Source: Candidatus Eiseniibacteriota bacterium (GTDB taxonomy: Bacteria; Eisenbacteria; RBG-16-71-46). From it: a DNA stretch of 64,000 nt. Shown piece after piece: positions 1-9,683 of this stretch (positions are counted from its first letter, which is position 1; every line of letters begins with the position of its first letter). Where the stretch lies: the NCBI GenBank assembly GCA_016710095.1, contig JADJLL010000023.1, positions 30,049 through 94,048 of the forward strand, read 5' to 3'. The translations under genes and the position numbers were made by a program. A model generated the notes under the pieces. The model had not been told where the DNA came from and ran no database searches. It saw only the letters and a program-made list of their open reading frames with translations.

Positions 1-2
1 GC

Positions 3-53
3 GTCTTCGAAGAAGGCCGGAACGTGCGCATGGGCATCAGCCTGAGCTTCTAG
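3..53 (+). CDS. C-terminal end of an upstream gene, probably an outer-membrane beta-barrel
   Basis: Only the last 16 codons are in the window, ending in TAG. The visible end reads VFEEGRNVRMGISLSF, alternating polar and hydrophobic residues with a terminal Phe, which is the usual last strand and BAM recognition signal of outer-membrane barrels (TonB-dependent receptors, OMPs). The gene lies directly upstream of a secreted protein and a PorV-like protein, so an outer-membrane role fits. The family cannot be told from this fragment. Confidence 0.5.
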   Translation, partial: VFEEGRNVRMGISLSF

Positions 54-82
54 GGATACCGGGAATGAAGGAGCTTGGTGGC

Positions 83-2997
83 ATGAATCGAAAGACCGCT
101 GGTCTGCTCCGGATCGGGTTCGCCGTGCTGTGCATGACGGCGCTCACCGTACCCGCGTTCGCGCGGCTCCCGGAGAACGATCCCGAGTGGCAGGACATCC
201 TGCAGCTGCAGGCCGAGTACGGGGTGGGGCCGCTCGCGGCTCAGTCGGGTCGCGTCGCGCGTCCCGCCGCTATTCCCGACATCTTCGGCCCCGGCGCGGT
301 GCTGACCGTCGGCAACGTGTTCATGAAGTGCACGAACTACGGCTTCGACGGCAACCCGTTCACGAATGTCTCGAGCGATCCGTCCGGCCAGTGGCCGGGC
401 GCTTCCGCGGTCGAGTACCTGAACCTGCTCGGCATCGGTGTCGGCGGCGTGAATCCGTTCGCGAATGACCCGCTCGCCGTGCGCCGCGTGAGCCTCACGA
501 CGGAGTGGCGTCCCGCGACGCTCGATGCGGAAGACCGCATGTACCGCTCGTATGACGGCATCGTGAACGGCACGCGCTTCATCAACGACGACGGCGACTC
601 GGATCCGGCGACCGGCGACGGCCTCTACGACGAGGACTTCCTCGACGGGCGGGACAACGACGGAGACGGCCGCATCGACGAGGATTTCGGCGCCCTCGGC
701 CAGCAGATGTACACGTGCGTGATGCGCGACGACACGCAGCAGGCGATTCAGGCCGCCGCGGCCGAGCGACACGTGCCGCTCGGGCTCGAATGCCGCAAGA
801 GCGATTGGGCCTATTCGATTCCGGGTTTCACGGACTTCAACGTCATCCAGTACGACTTCTACAACCGTTCGGGCCACACGATCGACTCGCTCATGGTCGC
901 GTTCCGTACGGACATGGACTGCGGTCCGATCGAGAAGTCGAACTACTTCTCGGACGACTTCAACCTGCCGCAGTACCCGCAGGGCGACTTCATCATCGAG
1001 ACCAAGTCCACCGACCTTCGCCTGCAGCCGGCCAGCGACCGTCCGCAGGTCAACGACGCCGCCGTGACCCTCGCCTGTGCACGCACTACAAGATCCGCGT
1101 GCAGGGCTGGTCCATCACGGACGACGACGGCGACGAGGACAAGACGACGGGTGTGGGCACCATCATGCTGATCGATCACACGATCGATCCGACGGGCGTC
1201 AACGGTCCCATGCGCGTCCAGCTGCACTCGTTCCGCTCGTTCGTCGGCGGCACGCCGTACCAGCAGGGCGGCAACCCGACCATCGACCAGCAGCGCTTCG
1301 AGCTGATGGCGAGTGGCGAGAACGTCGACCGTGAGACCGGCTTCGTCACGTCGGTTCCCGGTGACCAGAAGGGTGACTACACCGAGTGGGCCGTGATCGG
1401 ACCGTGGCGCAACGTCGCCGACGGCGCCAAGATCTCGGCGACGCTCGCGTTCGGCGTCAAGCCCGGCAAGCGCACGCTCGCCGCGAGCTACATGACGGAC
1501 TTCGCGCGCTTCGCTCGCGACAGCGTCATCACCCGATACGGCACCGACCTCAAGTACCGCTTCGTCTACGACGCCGCGTCGCTCATCGACAAGTATCCGT
1601 CGCTCGAGAACGCGATCGCCGCTCAGGTGGCGTTCGAAGGCGCGTACGAGTCGAAGGCGTGGCCGGCGCTGCCGGACGCTCCCGGCCGCGAGACGCCGCT
1701 CAAGGCGCCCCTGGGCCAGTTCTTCTACACCAACGGTTGCGAAGTCCGCGATCCCGCGCCGCGTCTGGTGACGGACCGTCAGTACGAGTGGTTCGACTTC
1801 GACTGCGACTACTGCACGGGCGCGTTCTCCACCAGCCGTGGCGGCCTGTTCCACCGCACGTGGCTGGCCGAAGCTCCGCCGCCGAGCCCGAACACGAACA
1901 TGGCGGTGAGCTACAACTACTCCGACAATCCCGAGCGCATCTTCGTGCCGGCCGGCGACGGCCAGGTCACGATCGCCTGGGACAACCTGTCCGAGACGAC
2001 GCCGGATCCGAAGACCGGTCAGTTCGACTTCCGTGGCTACCGCATCTGGAAGGTCTCGAACTGGCAGAGGCCTGTGGGTTCGGGCGGTCCGAACGAAGAC
2101 GACTGGACGCTGCTCGCCGAGTACCGGTTGTTCGACCAGTACGAGACCAACGGTCACGTGTGCCCGCCCGAGAGCGCGGCGGTCTGCACGCCCGGCGACA
2201 CCGTCGGCCCGTTCGTCTTCATCCCGAGTGACGGCACCATCCGCCGCGTGCTGCTGAGCCGTGGCGACCTGTGGAACCGCCAGACGGGCGACGTCATCAC
2301 GCCGGACCCGGCCGTGCTCTGCAAGGGCTGGCCGAACTGTCTCCACGACGACGGCTTCCCGCTCGGCCAGACCAGCGGCGGCCGCGTCTCGCACGACCGC
2401 TACCCGGTCGGCCGCTATCGCTACGTGGATCGCGAAGTGAAGAACGGCTTCGTGTACTTCTACGCGGTGACGGCGTTCGACTCGACCGGCTCGGGCGACC
2501 AGATCTCCATCCTCAGCAGCCGCCGTTCCGCGGTGGAAGCCGAAGGCATCGTCCCGCAGGTCGCGTCCGCCGCGACCGGCAACGCCGATCACGTCTGGGT
2601 CGTGCCGAATCCGTATCGCGGCGTCCGGGCGATCAACGATCGTCCGTCGTCGTGGGACCTGACGCCGAACGCGTCGGACCCGACCGGAACGCACATCGAC
2701 TTCCTCGGGCTGCCGCGCGGTTCCTACACGATCAAGATCTTCACCGTGTCGGGTGATGAAGTCGCCACGATCAACTCCACCGACGGCGTCAACGAGTCGG
2801 TGCGTGGCCCCATGACCGACGACGGCGGCACGACTCACCCGGGTTACAACCGTCAGCAGGACAACGCGAATGACGGTCAGGCACGATGGAATCTGATCTC
2901 GCGCAACGGACAGGACGTGGTGAGCGGTATCTACCTGTTCACGGTCGAGGTCGGTGGCACTGTCAAGAACCGCGGCAAGTTCGTCATCATCCGCTAG
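83..2997 (+). CDS. Long secreted protein with Asp-rich calcium-type repeats and FlgD/sorting-like C-terminus; one frameshift
   Basis: Start is ATG 83 because AAGGAG lies 10 bases upstream; ATG 65 has no ribosome site. Residues 1-30 form a signal peptide (MNRKTAGLLRIGFAVL, then ALTVPAFA). Around residues 170-200 there are Asp-rich turns such as DNDGDGRIDEDF, like EF-hand or thrombospondin-3 calcium loops. The C-terminus has a conserved VPNPYRG element, a strand-rich domain (SGDEVATI) and ends GKFVIIR, as in FlgD-Ig or type IX-like sorting domains of FCB bacteria. The reading frame breaks near 1075: frame 2 runs up to NDAAVTLAC and frame 1 continues THYKIRVQGWS. Adding one base gives about 971 codons. 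The PorV-like gene follows at once. Substrate and function are unknown; surface display or secretion is inferred. Confidence 0.75.
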
Positions 2998-3019
2998 CGG
3001 CGGTGAAGGAGGAGTAATC

Positions 3020-3963
3020 GTGAAGAAGTGGATCGTGGCGGTGGGTCTGGCCGGGATGCTGGTCCCGGGTCTGGCTTTCTCCGCCCAGATTTTCGAGAAG
3101 GTCGGAACGTTCGACGGGCAGTTCCTGAAGATCGGCGTGGGCGCGCGTGCCGCGGCCATGGGCGGCGCCTTCGTGGCGGTCGCCGATGACGCGACGGCGC
3201 TGTACTACAACGCCGCCGGTATCGCCCGCATCGACGCCGAGAAGTCCGAGATCTCGCTCAACCACGCCAACTGGCCGGCTGAGCTGTCGTTCGACCAGGT
3301 CGGCTACGTCTTCCACGTGAAGAAGATCCCCGGCGCCTTCGGCATCAGCGCGCGCGCACTCACCATGCAGCCCATGGAAGAGACGACCGCGTACCAGCCG
3401 TACGGCACGGGCGCACCTTCGACGCCGGCATGATGACGGTCGGCCTCACGTACGCGCGGTCCTTCACGGACAAGTTCAGCGCGGGCGTGACGGGCAACTT
3501 CATCCACGAGGGCCTCGCGGACCTCAGCCAGCAGACGGTCGCGTTCGACATCGGTACGCTCTACGACGTCGGTACGGCCGGCATGAAGATCGGCATGGCG
3601 ATTCAGTCCATCGGGTCGCAGGTGAAGTTCATCGAGCGCGAAGCGCGCATTCCCGCGATCTTCCGCGTCGGCACGTCGGCGACGCTGATGTCGACGCCGG
3701 AGCAGCGGCTCGTCGGTTCGTTCGAGTTCTCGCATCCGCCGGACAACTCGGAGCGCATGAACGTGGGCGCGGAGTACGCGTTCCGCAACTACCTGTTCCT
3801 CCGGGGCGGCTACAACATGAACTACGACTCGGAAGGAATCGCGGGCGGCGCCGGATTCCACTTCCCGGTGTCGGCGGTCGGCATGGCGGATCTCGATTAC
3901 GCCTACACCGACATGCGTGACCTGGGCGCGGCGCACCGCTTCTCGCTCAAGTTCCAGTTCTGA
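3020..3963 (+). CDS. PorV/PorQ-like outer-membrane protein, one frameshift
   Basis: GTG 3020 follows GGAGG (AAGGAGGAGTAATC). A signal peptide (KKWIVAVGLAGMLVPGLAFSA) leads into the family signature: FLKIGVGARAAAMGGAFVA, then DDATALYYNAAGIA, typical of PorV/UPF0164 proteins in the FadL-like barrel superfamily. The frame changes near 3418: frame 2 reads YQPYGTG, then frame 1 reads RTFDAGMMTVGLTYARSF. One missing C (GGCGCACC where GGCCGCACC is expected) restores about 314 codons. It ends SLKFQF, with the terminal Phe of barrels. PorV shuttles type IX substrates in Bacteroidetes; here it sits immediately after a long secreted protein with a sorting-like C-terminus, so a partner role is plausible but inferred. 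Confidence 0.8.
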
Positions 3964-3999
3964 GGCCGATACGCTTCGCGATTACTTCCAGACCAGCCT

Positions 4000-4035
4000 G
4001 ACGGCGCGTCCCCACGCGGGACGCGCCGTCTGTCT
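4000..4035 (+). terminator. Strong hairpin terminator after the PorV-like gene
   Basis: A perfect 13-bp inverted repeat GACGGCGCGTCCC (4000-4012) and GGGACGCGCCGTC (4018-4030) with a 5-base loop is followed by TGTCTTT. It lies 37 bases after the PorV-like stop. It also sits right before, or on, the only candidate starts of the next gene. Confidence 0.8.
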
Positions 4036-4047
4036 TTCCGGGCGCTC

Positions 4048-5490
4048 GTGCTCTCGCTCGCCGCGGCCTGCGCGCTCGTGTCCGTCGCACGTTCCGAAGA
4101 GATGCGCGCCGAAGGCCCGCCGCCCTGGCGTGTGGGCGGGACGGTGGGCTTCACGCTCGACGCCACGACCCGTCCGGACAGCTCCGGGCTCGTGCTCGAC
4201 GTGGCCGTGCGCATTCCGCCCGCGACCCTCATGCAGCTCGAGCGCGACGCGGACGGCGTCGCCCGTCTGGTCGCGAGCGCGGCGGTGAAGGGGCGCTTCG
4301 GCTCTTCGACGCTCGAGTCGCAGACCGAGGTCGTGCTCTCGGCCTCGGACACGGTCCGCAGCCAGGGCAAGGTCGTCTACCTGCATTTCCCGGCGGCGCC
4401 GGGGCCGTGCCGCATCACGGTGAAGCTCACCGACGCCGTCTCGCACCGGCCGGCGCTCTTCCGTTCGAGCAAGGACGCGCACGAGTCCGTCGCGATCCGT
4501 GGCGAGATCGAGATCCCGCGCGCCTCGTCCGGCCGCGACCTTTCGGATCCGCAGTTCCTCTGGCCCACGGTGGACGGCCGCGAAGGGCTCGCCTTCGTGC
4601 GCGCCGGTCGCACGTGCGTGCCGAATCCCGACCGGCTCTACGGTCTGTACGCGACCGACTTGCGCGCGGCCTTCGTGGCGCGCTCCAAGCCCGGTGACGA
4701 GCGCGCGTGGCACTGGGTCGCGCGTGTCTACGACGCGCGTGGCGAGGGTGTCGCGCAGGCCGAGAGCACCGGCGCCGTCGGCCGCATGCTCGACGCCGAG
4801 GTGCGCTTCGACCTGTCGTCCGAACCCGCGGGCGCGTACGACCTCGAGGTGAAGGCGTGGCAGGAGGGCGACGCGAACGCGCTCATGCGCCGCGCGCGCT
4901 TCAGCGTCGGCTGGCAGTCCGACACGTGGCTGCGCAACGCCGCCGACGTGATGGACGACGCGCACTTCCTGCTCGACGCGGACGGCGAGGAAGCGTTCCT
5001 CGTCACGCCGCCCGGCGAGCAGGAGCGCGTGATGAGCGAGTTCTGGGCGAAGCGCGATCCCACGCCCGAGACCGCGATCAACGAATCGCTGATCGAGTTC
5101 CGCGAGCGCGTGAAGTACGCGAACGAGAACTTCACCAAGCTCGGTGTCGAGAAGGGCATGTACACCGACATGGGCCGCGTGTACATCCGCTACGGCGCTC
5201 CGAGCGAGATCACGCACCAGGTGATTCCCGCGGGTTCCGAGACGCTCACGCAGCAGCTCGAGCAGATCGTCGTCACCGAGGACCGAGCGCTGGGTGGTGA
5301 CGTGCGCATGAAGGGCCTCGGCGGCGACATGCGTCCGTTCGAAGTCTGGGTGTACGAGGGCGACATCCCGTTGCCGCTCGACGCCGACCCCGCCGACAAG
5401 AGCCGCGGCCGCGTGCGCCGCCGCATGATGTTCCTGTTCGTCGACGATCAGGGACTCGGGCTCTACCGGCTGCGCTACTCGACCGAGTAG
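4048..5490 (+). CDS. GWxTD-domain protein
   Basis: The C-terminal third carries the GWxTD domain: FWAKRDPTPET, then GMYTDMGRVYIRYGAPSEI, which matches the family pattern GWxTD-x-GRVYIxYGxP with Tyr for the usual Trp-x. It ends with the strand motifs FEVWVYEG and GLYRLRY. An N-terminal hydrophobic stretch (VLSLAAACALVSVARS) suggests export. GWxTD proteins are found mainly in FCB-group bacteria; their function is unknown. The start is uncertain: GTG 4048 has no clear ribosome site, CTG 4030 is in frame, and the preceding terminator hairpin ends at 4030. A small indel at the true start is possible. Confidence 0.8.
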   Translation: MLSLAAACALVSVARSEEMRAEGPPPWRVGGTVGFTLDATTRPDSSGLVLDVAVRIPPATLMQLERDADGVARLVASAAVKGRFGSSTLESQTEVVLSASDTVRSQGKVVYLHFPAAPGPCRITVKLTDAVSHRPALFRSSKDAHESVAIRGEIEIPRASSGRDLSDPQFLWPTVDGREGLAFVRAGRTCVPNPDRLYGLYATDLRAAFVARSKPGDERAWHWVARVYDARGEGVAQAESTGAVGRMLDAEVRFDLSSEPAGAYDLEVKAWQEGDANALMRRARFSVGWQSDTWLRNAADVMDDAHFLLDADGEEAFLVTPPGEQERVMSEFWAKRDPTPETAINESLIEFRERVKYANENFTKLGVEKGMYTDMGRVYIRYGAPSEITHQVIPAGSETLTQQLEQIVVTEDRALGGDVRMKGLGGDMRPFEVWVYEGDIPLPLDADPADKSRGRVRRRMMFLFVDDQGLGLYRLRYSTE

Positions 5491-5496
5491 GACGTG

Positions 5497-5525
5497 CTCC
5501 CCGGGGCGTCGCCGCCCCGGGGGAG
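5497..5525 (+). terminator. Hairpin after the GWxTD gene
   Basis: CTCCCCGGGGCG, loop TCGC, then CGCCCCGGGGGAG (one bulged G). It sits 6 bases after the stop codon. No T-run follows, so its strength as an intrinsic terminator is uncertain. Confidence 0.5.
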
Positions 5526-5533
5526 CCGCCCGC

Positions 5534-5562
5534 TTGACCGCGCCCGCCACACGTCGCATATT
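5534..5562 (+). promoter_or_regulatory. Sigma-70-like promoter for the gap-pgk-tpi operon
   Basis: TTGACC (5534-5539), 17-base spacer, CATATT (5557-5562). If used, the transcript has a leader of about 440 bases before gapA. Confidence 0.45.
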
Positions 5563-6012
5563 GCTTCCGAGTGTTTCTGTAACTCTTTGACGTTCCCTGA
5601 CTTCGCGGTTTCCGTCGGGACGTCTCGGGAGGGCGCGTGATGGGGTGGAGCAGGCGGACCGGAGCAGCCGAAGGTGCTGGATCTGGCGCATCCGTCCGCT
5701 TCGATCGCGCGACTCGCAACGCCGGCCCCGCCCGCTCGCCGCGAACCTTGCCGGCCCCGGACACGATCCGCTCGCAAGCTGCCGATGATGCCGTCGTGCG
5801 CTCGTCCGTGCCGAAGCCGGACTGGAGCCTGCGCCCTTCGCTCGATCGCTCCCGCGCACGAGCGCTCGCGCAGTCACCCACATTCTCGATTTTCTTCACG
5901 CGGGAGGAGCGCCGTCCATCGGGCGGAGCTTCCGGAACGTCCCGCTCACCGATGGGTTCGAAGTAGGAAACGCCGTCGCGTACGCGCCGGCTGAACAGGG
6001 AAGGAGACTCGG

Positions 6013-7014
6013 ATGGCTCTCAAGGTTGCAATCAACGGTTTCGGCCGCATCGGCCGCCTCGTCGTTCGCGCCGCCAAGCAGCGCAAGGCCAACATCGATT
6101 TCGTCGCCGTGAACGACCTCACGGACGCCAACACCCTGGCGCACCTGCTCAAGTACGACACCGTGCACCGCATCTGGCACGAAGCGTCGAGCAAGGCCGT
6201 CGACGGCAAGCTCGTCATCGCCGGCGACTCGATCAACGTGACCGCCGAGAAGGATCCGTCGAAGCTGCCGTGGAAGGCGCTCGGCGTCGACGTCGTGCTC
6301 GAAGCGACCGGCAAGTTCTCCGATCGCGACAAGGCCGCGGTGCACCTCGAGGCCGGCGCGAAGAGCGTGCTCGTCTCGGCTCCGTCGAAGGGCGCGGACC
6401 TCACGTTCGTCATGGGCGTGAACGACCAGCTGTTCGATCGTGAGAAGCACAAGGTGTTCAGCATCGGCTCGTGCACGACCAACTGCCTCGCGCCGGTCGC
6501 CAAGGTGCTCGAGGACTCGTTCGGCATCGAGCGCGGCTTCATGACCACGATCCACGCGTACACGAACGACCAGAACATCCTCGACCTGCCGCACAAGGAC
6601 CTGCGTCGCGCGCGTGCCGCCGCGATGAGCATGATCCCGACGTCGACCGGCGCCGCGAAGGCGATCGCCGAAGTGCTGCCGAGCCTCAAGGGCAAGCTCG
6701 ACGGTCTCGCCGTGCGCGTCCCGGTGCAGGACGGCTCGCTCGTCGACCTCGTCGTGAAGCTGAAGAAGAAGACGACGAAGGACGAGATCAACGCGGCGAT
6801 GAAGACGGCCGCGAACGGTCCGCTCAAGGGCTACCTCGAGTACTGCGAGGATCCGATCGTCTCGAACGACGTCATCGGCAACCCGGCGAGCAGCGTGTTC
6901 GATTCGCTCTCCACGCTGGTCATGGACGGCGACATGGTCAAGGTGATGTCGTGGTACGACAACGAGTGGGGCTTCTCGAACCGAGTGGTCGACGCCCTTC
7001 TCAAGATGTCGTAG
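6013..7014 (+). CDS. gapA: Glyceraldehyde-3-phosphate dehydrogenase, type I
   Basis: Oxidative phosphorylation of glyceraldehyde-3-phosphate to 1,3-bisphosphoglycerate with NAD in the cytoplasm. It has 333 residues, the usual size. N-terminal NAD-binding GFGRIGRLVVRAA; catalytic cysteine in SIGSCTTNCLAP near residue 155; the C-terminal WYDNEWGFSNR motif is intact. ATG 6013 has GGGAAGGAG 8-14 bases upstream. It is first of three glycolytic genes read together (gap-pgk-tpi), with pgk starting 11 bases after its stop. Confidence 0.97.
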   Translation: MALKVAINGFGRIGRLVVRAAKQRKANIDFVAVNDLTDANTLAHLLKYDTVHRIWHEASSKAVDGKLVIAGDSINVTAEKDPSKLPWKALGVDVVLEATGKFSDRDKAAVHLEAGAKSVLVSAPSKGADLTFVMGVNDQLFDREKHKVFSIGSCTTNCLAPVAKVLEDSFGIERGFMTTIHAYTNDQNILDLPHKDLRRARAAAMSMIPTSTGAAKAIAEVLPSLKGKLDGLAVRVPVQDGSLVDLVVKLKKKTTKDEINAAMKTAANGPLKGYLEYCEDPIVSNDVIGNPASSVFDSLSTLVMDGDMVKVMSWYDNEWGFSNRVVDALLKMS

Positions 7015-7025
7015 GGGAGGCCGAC

Positions 7026-8234
7026 GTGAGCTTCGCGAAGAAGACCGTTCAGCACCTCGACTGCGCCGGAAAGCGCGTGTTCGTCCGTGTGGACTTCAAC
7101 GTCCCCACGGCGAACGGCGAGGTGACGGACGACACCCGTATCGTCGCGGCGATCCCGACCATCCGCTACCTGCTCCAGAAGGGCGCGCGCGTGGTCCTGG
7201 CGTCGCACCTCGGACGCCCCAAGGGCGGCCCCGAGCCGAAGTATTCGATGAAGCCGGTGAAGGTGCGTCTCGAGCGCCTGCTCCGGATGGACGTGGCGTG
7301 GGCGGACGACTGCGTGGGTGAGGCGGCGGAAGCCGCCTCGCGCGCGCTGAAGGACGGCGAGGTGCTGCTGCTCGAGAACCTCCGCTTCCACCCCGAGGAA
7401 GAGAAGAACGTCCCCGCCTTCGCGGAAGCGCTCGCGAAGCTGGGCGACTGCTACGTGAACGACGCGTTCGGCACGGCGCATCGTGCGCACGCGTCCACGG
7501 AAGGCGTGACGCACTTCCTGCGCCCGTCGGTGGCCGGGTTCCTGATGCAGAAGGAACTCGACTATCTCGGCAAGGCGCTCGACCAGCCGAAGCGGCCGTT
7601 CGTCGCCGTGCTCGGCGGCTCCAAGATCTCGGGCAAGATCGACGTGATCACGGCGCTGCTCGGCAAGGTGGACCGTCTGCTCATCGGCGGCGCCATGATG
7701 TTCACGTTCAACAAGGCGAAGGGCCTCGCGACCGGCAAGTCGCTCGTCGAGGACGACCGCGTCGAGATGGCGAAGGCCGTGCTCGAGCAGGCGGCCGCCA
7801 AGGGTGTCGAGCTCGTGCTGCCGGTGGACTGCATCGCGTCCACCGCGCCGGACGGCACGGCGCCGGGCGCGCCCGTGAAGGTGGACGCGCTCACGCCGGA
7901 CCAGATGGGCGTGGACATCGGACCGGAGAGCGTGAAGCTCTTCGCGTCCAAGCTCGCCGATGCGGGGACGGTCGTGTGGAACGGCCCGATGGGCATCTTC
8001 GAGGTCGAAGCGTTCGCCGCGGGCACCATGGGCGTGGCGAAGGCGATCTCGGTGCTCAAGGAAAAGGGCGCGGTCACGGTCGTGGGTGGTGGTGACTCGG
8101 TCGCGGCCGTGCAGCAGAGCGGCATGGCCGAGAAGTTCAGCCATCTGTCCACGGGCGGCGGCGCGTCGCTCGAGTTCCTCGAGGGCAAGGTCCTGCCGGG
8201 CGTGGAAGCGCTCGAGAACGAGGGGGCGGCGTGA
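7026..8234 (+). CDS. pgk: Phosphoglycerate kinase
   Basis: Transfers phosphate from 1,3-bisphosphoglycerate to ADP. It has 402 residues, about the normal length. The substrate loop RVDFNVP near residue 21, SHLGRPKGG near residue 60, the hinge and nucleotide site WNGPMGIFE, and the glycine-rich VVGGGDSVAA near the C-terminus are all visible. The start is GTG 7026 with GGGGAGG just upstream, overlapping the region of the gap stop. The stop overlaps the tpi start by four bases (GTGA), implying translational coupling. Confidence 0.97.
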   Translation: MSFAKKTVQHLDCAGKRVFVRVDFNVPTANGEVTDDTRIVAAIPTIRYLLQKGARVVLASHLGRPKGGPEPKYSMKPVKVRLERLLRMDVAWADDCVGEAAEAASRALKDGEVLLLENLRFHPEEEKNVPAFAEALAKLGDCYVNDAFGTAHRAHASTEGVTHFLRPSVAGFLMQKELDYLGKALDQPKRPFVAVLGGSKISGKIDVITALLGKVDRLLIGGAMMFTFNKAKGLATGKSLVEDDRVEMAKAVLEQAAAKGVELVLPVDCIASTAPDGTAPGAPVKVDALTPDQMGVDIGPESVKLFASKLADAGTVVWNGPMGIFEVEAFAAGTMGVAKAISVLKEKGAVTVVGGGDSVAAVQQSGMAEKFSHLSTGGGASLEFLEGKVLPGVEALENEGAA

Positions 8235-9022
8235 CGGCTGCATGGCCTCGCCGGCCGCGTCTCGTGGCCGGCAACTGGAAGATGCACAAGACGCCCGCCG
8301 AAGGCGCGGCGCTCGCGCGAGAGTTCGTCGCGCTGCGCGCCGCCGACCCGGCGGCGACGAAGTGCGAAGTCGCGATGTGCCCGCCGTTCACTTCGCTCGG
8401 CCTCGTGGCCGAAGCGCTCAAGGGCAGCGGTGTGCATCTCGGCGCGCAGAACATGAACGCGGAAACGCACGGTGCGTTCACGGGCGAAGTCGCGGGGACC
8501 ATGCTGGTCGCCAGCGGCTGCCGTTTCGTGATCCTCGGGCACAGCGAGCGCCGTCACGTGATGGGTGAGACCGACGAACAGGTGGCGAAGAAGCTGCGCG
8601 CCGCCCTGCGCGACGGGCTCACGCCGATCGTGTGCGTGGGCGAGCTGCTGGCCGAGCGCGAGGCGGACAAGACCGCCGAAGTGATCGTGCGGCAGATCAC
8701 GGCCGCCTATGCGGGGCTCGATGCGGACACGGCGAAGTCCACCGTGGTCGCGTACGAACCCGTGTGGGCCATCGGCACCGGCAAGGTCGCCACCCCCGAG
8801 CAGGCTCGCGACGCGCACCGCGTCGTGCGCGCCACGCTCGACCAGGTGGTGGGCGCCGGTGTGGGCGCCGCGGTGCAGGTCCTCTACGGTGGCAGCGTGA
8901 ACGCGGGCAATGCCGCGACGCTGTTCGCCGAGGACGACATCGACGGCGGCCTGGTGGGTGGCGCGGCCCTCGAGGCCGCGGGGTTCTGGAAGATCGTCGC
9001 GGCGGCCGCAGCAAGGCCCTGA
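8231..9022 (+). CDS. tpiA: Triose-phosphate isomerase
   Basis: Interconverts dihydroxyacetone phosphate and glyceraldehyde-3-phosphate. It has 263 residues, slightly longer than usual because of a short N-terminal extension before VAGNWKMHKTP. Catalytic His is in LGHSERR, catalytic Glu in VAYEPVWAIGTGK, and the phosphate-binding YGGSVNAGN is present. The start is GTG 8231 in a 4-base overlap with pgk. It is last gene of the glycolytic operon, followed by a hairpin. Confidence 0.97.
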   Translation: MTAAWPRRPRLVAGNWKMHKTPAEGAALAREFVALRAADPAATKCEVAMCPPFTSLGLVAEALKGSGVHLGAQNMNAETHGAFTGEVAGTMLVASGCRFVILGHSERRHVMGETDEQVAKKLRAALRDGLTPIVCVGELLAEREADKTAEVIVRQITAAYAGLDADTAKSTVVAYEPVWAIGTGKVATPEQARDAHRVVRATLDQVVGAGVGAAVQVLYGGSVNAGNAATLFAEDDIDGGLVGGAALEAAGFWKIVAAAAARP

Positions 9023-9039
9023 GGCGTGTTTCGAGGGCG

Positions 9040-9064
9040 GGAGCGGGGCGAGATGCCCCGCTCC
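9040..9064 (+). terminator. Hairpin after tpiA
   Basis: Perfect 10-bp stem GGAGCGGGGC / GCCCCGCTCC with loop GAGAT, 18 bases after the tpiA stop. No clear T-run follows. Confidence 0.5.
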
Positions 9065-9087
9065 GGTCCGCTTTCCCGGAAGGGCCG

Positions 9088-9117
9088 TTGACGAGCCCGC
9101 CGCCGGACTGTTAGATT
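9088..9117 (+). promoter_or_regulatory. Promoter of secG
   Basis: TTGACG (9088-9093), 18-base spacer, TAGATT (9112-9117). One of the clearest members of the TTGAC...TAGNNT promoter type seen repeatedly in this window. Confidence 0.6.
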
Positions 9118-9177
9118 GCTCGCCCGTTTGCTGCACCACCTCGGTGCAGCCCTTTTCATCCGCTTCACGAGGTCGGC

Positions 9178-9564
9178 ATGTACGGAGTGGTGCTCGCGTT
9201 TCACCTTCTGGTGTGTCTCGCCCTGATCGGCGTGATCCTGATCCAGTCCGGCAAGGGCGGTGGACTCGCCGGCGGCGCCTTCGGTGGCGCCACGCAGACC
9301 GTCTTCGGCGGCCGCGGCGCGACGGACTTCATCACGAAGGCGACGATCTACCTCGGCGTCATCTTCTTCGTGACTTCGCTGGGCCTCGCCATCCTGACCA
9401 CGAAGAGTGGCCCGGGCGGCAGCAGCAAGAGCCTCATGCAGGAAGCGGCCCGCAAGGCCGCCGCGACGCAGACGCAGGGCCAGACGCAGGGTCGCGCTCC
9501 CGCGACCACCGGCGCTCCGGCTCCGACCGGCGCCGCTGGCGCCCCGTCGAACGGCGCGAAGTAA
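9178..9564 (+). CDS. secG: Preprotein translocase subunit SecG
   Basis: Small inner-membrane subunit of the SecYEG channel. It has 128 residues: a first membrane segment (VVLAFHLLVCLALIGVILIQ), the family motif QSGKGGGLAGGAFGG, then a second membrane segment near residues 58-78. The Ala/Thr/Gln/Pro-rich tail from about residue 90 is low-complexity. The SecG position after tpiA and before a tRNA-Leu gene is common in bacteria. Confidence 0.95.
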   Translation: MYGVVLAFHLLVCLALIGVILIQSGKGGGLAGGAFGGATQTVFGGRGATDFITKATIYLGVIFFVTSLGLAILTTKSGPGGSSKSLMQEAARKAAATQTQGQTQGRAPATTGAPAPTGAAGAPSNGAK

Positions 9565-9590
9565 GCTTCGGTACCGAAAAGGAAGTCAGT

Positions 9591-9675
9591 GCCCGGGTGG
9601 TGGAACTGGTAGACACGCACGTTTGAGGGGCGTGTGGGGAAACCCGTGCGAGTTCAAATCTCGCCCCGGGCACCA
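9591..9675 (+). tRNA. tRNA-Leu (anticodon GAG)
   Basis: 85 bases folding as a class II tRNA. Acceptor stem GCCCGGG (9591-9597) pairs with CCCGGGC (9665-9671), discriminator A, encoded CCA at 9673-9675. The D arm contains GGTAGAC. Anticodon stem CACGT/GCGTG with loop TTGAGGG gives anticodon GAG at 9625-9627 (reads CUC and CUU). T loop is GTTCAAATC. The long variable arm fits Leu. Confidence 0.95.
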
Positions 9676-9683
9676 TTAACGAG

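Larger units (their letters stand above)
5491..6012. other. Intergenic region before gapA: hairpin, promoter and long leader
   Basis: About 520 bases without a gene I can support. A near-perfect hairpin with GC-rich arms (5497-5508 and 5513-5525, loop TCGC) follows the GWxTD stop. A sigma-70-like promoter lies at 5534-5562. An open frame from 5637 to 5966 has a GGGAGG upstream, but its Arg/Ser-rich composition resembles no protein family, so I do not call it. The rest could be a long 5' leader of the gap operon; I see no known riboswitch. Confidence 0.6.

Noticed and set aside
5637..5966. Possible small gene (109 codons) upstream of gapA with GGGAGG before GTG
   Set aside because: Arg/Ser/Pro-rich composition, no recognisable motif, and equally long frames overlap it; I treat the stretch as leader sequence.
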